Source of the DNA: Winogradskyella endarachnes | GTDB lineage: Bacteria > Bacteroidota > Bacteroidia > Flavobacteriales > Flavobacteriaceae | DNA length: 64,000 bases | Assembly (NCBI RefSeq): GCF_009741275.1 | Contig: NZ_WOWS01000002.1 | Location: 310,001-374,000 of the forward strand | Direction: 5' to 3' | Part shown: positions 60,836 to 64,000 of the stretch, in pieces | Position numbering within the stretch: position 1 is the first letter of the stretch | Layout of the letters: each line of letters opens with the position of its first letter | Position numbers and translations under genes: made by a program | Notes under the pieces: generated by a model | The model's input: only the letters and a program-made list of their open reading frames with translations | What the model was told of the DNA's origin: nothing | The model's database searches: none

Positions 60836-62014
60836 ATGAGTAATTCGGTTAGTAAAAGATATGCGCAAAGAGGTGTTTCTGCTTCAAAAGAAGATGTGCA
60901 CAATGCAATTAAAAATATTGATAAAGGATTATTCCCTAAAGCGTTTTGTAAGATAGTACCAGATTATCTTACAAATGATGATGATTATTGTTTAATAATG
61001 CACGCAGATGGTGCAGGTACAAAATCATCTTTAGCGTATATGTATTGGAAAGAAACAGGAGATATTTCTGTTTGGAAAGGTATTGCACAAGATGCCTTAA
61101 TTATGAACATTGATGACTTACTTTGCGTTGGTGCAACCGATAACATTATGCTGTCCTCAACTATAGGAAGAAATAAAAATCTAATTCCTGGAGAGGTTAT
61201 TTCTGCAATTATAAATGGTACAGAGGAGTTAATAGAAGATTTAAAATCTTTTGGTGTTACCATTTATTCTACAGGAGGAGAAACTGCAGATGTTGGAGAT
61301 TTAGTAAGGACAATAATTGTAGATTCTACGGTTACAGCACGTATTAAACGAAGCAATGTAATAGATAATGCCAATATTACGGAAGGAGATGTTATTATTG
61401 GTTTAGAATCATTTGGGCAAGCATCTTATGAAACCCAGTACAATGGTGGTATGGGAAGTAATGGCTTAACATCTGCAAGACACGATGTGTTTTCAAAGTA
61501 TTTAGCTGATAAATATCCAGAAAGTTTTGATGCTGCTGTGCCAGAAGATTTAGTGTACTCTGGTCAAACAAAACTAACAGATACTGTAGAGAATTCGCCT
61601 ATAGATGCTGGTAAATTAGTTTTGTCACCAACTAGAACTTATGCGCCAATTATTAAAGCTATTTTAAATAAATTTAATAGTGATTCTGTGCATGGAATGG
61701 TGCACTGTAGTGGAGGCGCACAAACCAAAATTCTCCATTTTATAGATAACCTTCATATTGTAAAAGATAATATGTTTTCGGTTCCGCCGTTATTTAAACT
61801 CATTCAAGAACAATCTAAAACAGATTGGAAAGAAATGTATCAAGTATTTAACTGTGGTCACCGAATGGAGTTATATGTTAAACCAGAAGTTGCCGATGAG
61901 ATAATTGAAATCTCTAAATCTTTCAATGTTGACGCTAAAATGATAGGTAGAGTAGAAGCTTCAGTAGATAAAAAATTAACTATAAATAGTGAATACGGAA
62001 CGTTTGTATATTAA
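60836..62014 (+). CDS. purM: Phosphoribosylformylglycinamidine cyclo-ligase (AIR synthetase)
   Basis: PurM makes 5-aminoimidazole ribonucleotide in purine synthesis. The 392-residue enzyme starts SKRYAQRGVSASKEDVHNAI, typical of the Bacteroidota form, and shows HADGAGTKSSLAYMYW, ALIMNIDDLLCVGATD, YSTGGETADVGD, GGMGSNGLTSARHDVF and the C-terminal CSGGAQTKI with FNCGHRMELYV. Length is slightly above E. coli PurM, as usual for this phylum. It is followed 11 bases later by a DUF3078 gene. Confidence 0.93.
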   Translation: MSNSVSKRYAQRGVSASKEDVHNAIKNIDKGLFPKAFCKIVPDYLTNDDDYCLIMHADGAGTKSSLAYMYWKETGDISVWKGIAQDALIMNIDDLLCVGATDNIMLSSTIGRNKNLIPGEVISAIINGTEELIEDLKSFGVTIYSTGGETADVGDLVRTIIVDSTVTARIKRSNVIDNANITEGDVIIGLESFGQASYETQYNGGMGSNGLTSARHDVFSKYLADKYPESFDAAVPEDLVYSGQTKLTDTVENSPIDAGKLVLSPTRTYAPIIKAILNKFNSDSVHGMVHCSGGAQTKILHFIDNLHIVKDNMFSVPPLFKLIQEQSKTDWKEMYQVFNCGHRMELYVKPEVADEIIEISKSFNVDAKMIGRVEASVDKKLTINSEYGTFVY

Positions 62015-62025
62015 AATGGTATAGC

Positions 62026-63039
62026 ATGAAAAACTACACGTGGTTAATTTTTAGTGTATTTATTTTAAACTCAGGTGTGCTATTTGCTCAGCCAGATTCT
62101 TTGTTTTTTAAAAAGAAAGAAGTTAAAGAAAATAAAGATGTTCAATTAGGATGGCGAACAAAAAAAGAAATTGGTTTAAATTTTAACCAGGTGTCTTTTA
62201 CCAATTGGAATTCTGGAGGAACAAATTCTATTTCTGGTATTATTACAGGTAAGGCTGAAGCAAAATATAAACAAGAAAAATGGTATTGGAATTCTAATTT
62301 TAATGTTCGTTACGGTTTAAATAAGCAAGACAATCAAAACATTAGAAAAACGGACGATGTTATTGAAGTAATATCAAATGTAGGTTTAGAAAAAGACCCA
62401 AAAAGCAATTGGTTTTATTCGGCAAAATTTAGTTTCAATACCCAACTAGCAAATGGATTTAATTATCCAGATAGAGATGAACCTATATCAAGATTTTTAG
62501 CTCCTGGCTACATGTTTTTTGGGTTAGGTATGGAATATGGCAGATTTATTGAACGCTTATCTTTCTATGCGTCTCCATTTACATTAAAAACCACCTTTGT
62601 TTTAGATGAAGATTTGGCAAATAAAGGGTCGTTTGGTGTAGATCCAGCAATCTATGATTTAGATGGTAATATACTTAGAGAAGGTAAAAAAGTAAAACAA
62701 GAATTAGGCATTTTATTAACTAACCAATACGAGCAAGAAGTTTTAGAAAATATAAAATTAAACAGTCTTTTAAGATTGTATACAGATTATATAAATAGCT
62801 TTGGTAATATAGATTTAGAGTGGGAAGTTAATATGGATATGAAAGTGAATAAGTACGTAAAAGCAACGCTTGGCTCGCATTTACGCTACGATAATGATAT
62901 TAAAGTTGAGGTAGAAACTAATGAAACCACCAATGAAGAAGTTGTGGTGGTGGGTCCAAAATTACAATGGAAACAAATTTTAGGTGTTGGTGTGGTAGTA
63001 GATTTAGATAATTTTATTAAGCCTTCTGCAAAACCTTAA
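62026..63039 (+). CDS. DUF3078 outer-membrane beta-barrel-like protein
   Basis: The 337-residue protein has a signal peptide ending VLFAQ, a DUF3078 core (GLNFNQVSFTNWNSGGTNSIS) and alternating amphipathic strands, so it is likely an outer-membrane barrel; function is unknown. It probably shares the purM transcript. Its stop codon (63037-63039) overlaps the stop of the convergent ABC ATPase gene (63036-63038), so the two genes share three end bases with no room for a terminator. Confidence 0.85.
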   Translation: MKNYTWLIFSVFILNSGVLFAQPDSLFFKKKEVKENKDVQLGWRTKKEIGLNFNQVSFTNWNSGGTNSISGIITGKAEAKYKQEKWYWNSNFNVRYGLNKQDNQNIRKTDDVIEVISNVGLEKDPKSNWFYSAKFSFNTQLANGFNYPDRDEPISRFLAPGYMFFGLGMEYGRFIERLSFYASPFTLKTTFVLDEDLANKGSFGVDPAIYDLDGNILREGKKVKQELGILLTNQYEQEVLENIKLNSLLRLYTDYINSFGNIDLEWEVNMDMKVNKYVKATLGSHLRYDNDIKVEVETNETTNEEVVVVGPKLQWKQILGVGVVVDLDNFIKPSAKP

Positions 63040-63704
63040 GATGTAATTAAACAGCCTTCACTTAAGTACTTGTAATCTTCAAGTTCTGTAAGTTTTTCAA
63101 TTTTTTTAGTCGTTCCATTTTTTAGCAGGTAAATATCATCCGAAGACTCGATGATATGCTCATACATGTGATCAGAAATAATAATAGCCTTTTGTTTTTT
63201 CTCGATATCAATGATTTCTTTTACAACTTCAATATGTAAAGGAGATAGGTGAGAAAACGGTTCGTCTAAAAAAACAATATCACTTTTTGCCTTTAGAGTA
63301 ATGTAGGTTTCAAGAATTCGTCGTTCACCACCAGATAGTGCTTTAATTTTAGAATTTTTATAGATTGAGAAGTTATTGAAATTTTCAATAAAATTATTCC
63401 AGCTTAATTTGTAGAGTTTAAAGATGAAAGACAATTTCATACCATTCGGAATAAAATTATATTGAGGTAGATACTTAGCCGAACCAGTTAAATACAGTGG
63501 TTTTAAAAGCGGTTTATTATTTAATCTTACCAGTTTGAATTTTGGTTTTAAGTACCCAAATGCAATGTTCATTAAACTACTTTTTCCGCAACCATTTCTA
63601 CCCAAAATGCTTGTAACTTTACCTGTTTCAGCTTTTAGGTAAATGCCATTTAGAACACGCTTGTTTTTAAAGTATAGTTCTACATTATCTAGTTCAAATA
63701 TCAT
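63036..63704 (-). CDS. ABC transporter ATP-binding protein
   Basis: The 222-residue ATPase has Walker A GRNGCGKSS, Q-loop KYLPQYNF, signature LSGGERR, Walker B IVFLDEPFSHLS and the H-loop IIISDHMYEH. The membrane partner is probably the protein encoded just upstream on this strand (63741 to beyond the window), 36 bases away. Substrate is unknown. Confidence 0.9.
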   Translation of the reverse strand: MIFELDNVELYFKNKRVLNGIYLKAETGKVTSILGRNGCGKSSLMNIAFGYLKPKFKLVRLNNKPLLKPLYLTGSAKYLPQYNFIPNGMKLSFIFKLYKLSWNNFIENFNNFSIYKNSKIKALSGGERRILETYITLKAKSDIVFLDEPFSHLSPLHIEVVKEIIDIEKKQKAIIISDHMYEHIIESSDDIYLLKNGTTKKIEKLTELEDYKYLSEGCLITS

Positions 63705-63740
63705 TTGTATTTATGTGCTATATGCATTAGGTTTATGTTA

Positions 63741-63998
63741 TTAGGTGAATTCACTAAATAAGGTTAAAAAAATAACCGTTAAAAAACAATCTACAATAAA
63801 TACAACAGAAAATAGCTTAAAGGTAGAAATACCCAAATTCTGGTAAAAAGTTAGTTTACGTTTATTGTTTGTTTCGTTCATGTAATACCATGCAAAAACC
63901 GTAAGAAATAGTTTGGTGACTATTGCAGGTATTAAATGCGTGCTAAAAAATGCACATATCGTGGTTGCAATAAAAGACCAAACTACAAACGGTTTGTA
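63741..63998 (-). CDS. Membrane protein, probable partner of the ABC ATPase (truncated by window end)
   Basis: The minus-strand frame is open from the window edge to the stop at 63743-63741, giving 85 codons without a start. The sequence is hydrophobic: a helix FIATTICAFFSTHLIPAIVTK, a charged loop NETNNKRKL, and a helix near the C-terminus (FSVVFIVDCFLTVIFLTLF). It lies 36 bases upstream of the ABC ATPase gene in the same direction, so it may be the permease, but too little is visible to name it. Confidence 0.7.
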   Translation of the reverse strand, partial: YKPFVVWSFIATTICAFFSTHLIPAIVTKLFLTVFAWYYMNETNNKRKLTFYQNLGISTFKLFSVVFIVDCFLTVIFLTLFSEFT

Positions 63999-64000
63999 AA

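Overview
The window is chromosomal DNA from a marine-type Flavobacteriaceae bacterium (phylum Bacteroidota). The evidence is AT-rich DNA, a gldK-gldL-gldM-gldN block (type IX secretion and gliding motor), secreted proteins with type A C-terminal sorting domains, Bacteroidota promoters (a TTG element near -33 and TAnnTTTG near -7), weak Shine-Dalgarno signals, glutamine synthetases of types II and III, and many families typical of the group (DUF3078, DUF3667, DUF4293, DUF1599, BT_3928-like). The genus cannot be fixed from sequence alone.

Layout. 1-8.4 kb: the 3' end of topA, an arginase-fold protein with altered metal ligands, gldKLMN and a linked FAD oxidoreductase. 8.4-17.7 kb: a DUF983 protein, an ABC-F ATPase, an RND efflux operon (adaptor, permease, TolC-like), a CPxCG mini-protein and an LRR protein. 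17.7-19.1 kb: initiator tRNA-Met with a structured leader, then an EEP-family membrane protein. 19.3-27.7 kb: an accessory acyl-metabolism locus with two acyl carrier proteins, an adenylate-forming ligase, an iron-type alcohol dehydrogenase, a LuxE-LuxC fusion, a KAS III enzyme, a NeuD-like acyltransferase and a TIM-barrel isomerase-like protein. 27.9-41.4 kb: housekeeping genes (TrmH-family methyltransferase, rho, truA, MsbA-like ABC exporter, cdaA, folP, BT_3928-like protein, lone ABC permease, tpiA). 41.5-46.7 kb: a second accessory block of secreted and lipid-anchored proteins followed by a sensor kinase and response regulator, lying between tpiA and prmA-clpS. 48.0-52.4 kb: a minus-strand sulfur-handling locus (Crp-like regulator, two YeeE/YedE parts, TauE/SafE, metallo-hydrolase with two rhodanese domains, HMA protein). 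52.5-64 kb: tRNA-Arg, a secreted endonuclease I protein, a CaCA antiporter, divergent GSII and GSIII genes, purM, DUF3078, and an ABC ATPase beside a truncated membrane protein gene.

The best candidate for an undescribed system is the 19.3-27.7 kb locus. It has the parts to activate a carboxylic acid, load it on a carrier, condense it, reduce it to an aldehyde and alcohol with a single LuxE-LuxC polypeptide, and perhaps move an acyl group to an acceptor. There is no luciferase (LuxAB), so it is not a bioluminescence operon, and its product cannot be read from the sequence. Secondary candidates are the Crp-like regulator with a C-x5-CC cluster and a shared TTTGTCACA motif in the sulfur locus, the secretion-plus-two-component insertion between tpiA and prmA, and the degenerate arginase-like gene next to gldKLMN. 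Several items would be missed by ordinary ORF calling: a 50-codon conserved minus-strand gene at 52.7-52.9 kb, a 45-codon secreted peptide at 60.2 kb, a gene relic at 60.6-60.7 kb, and an ABC permease whose first membrane segment lies upstream of its first ATG.
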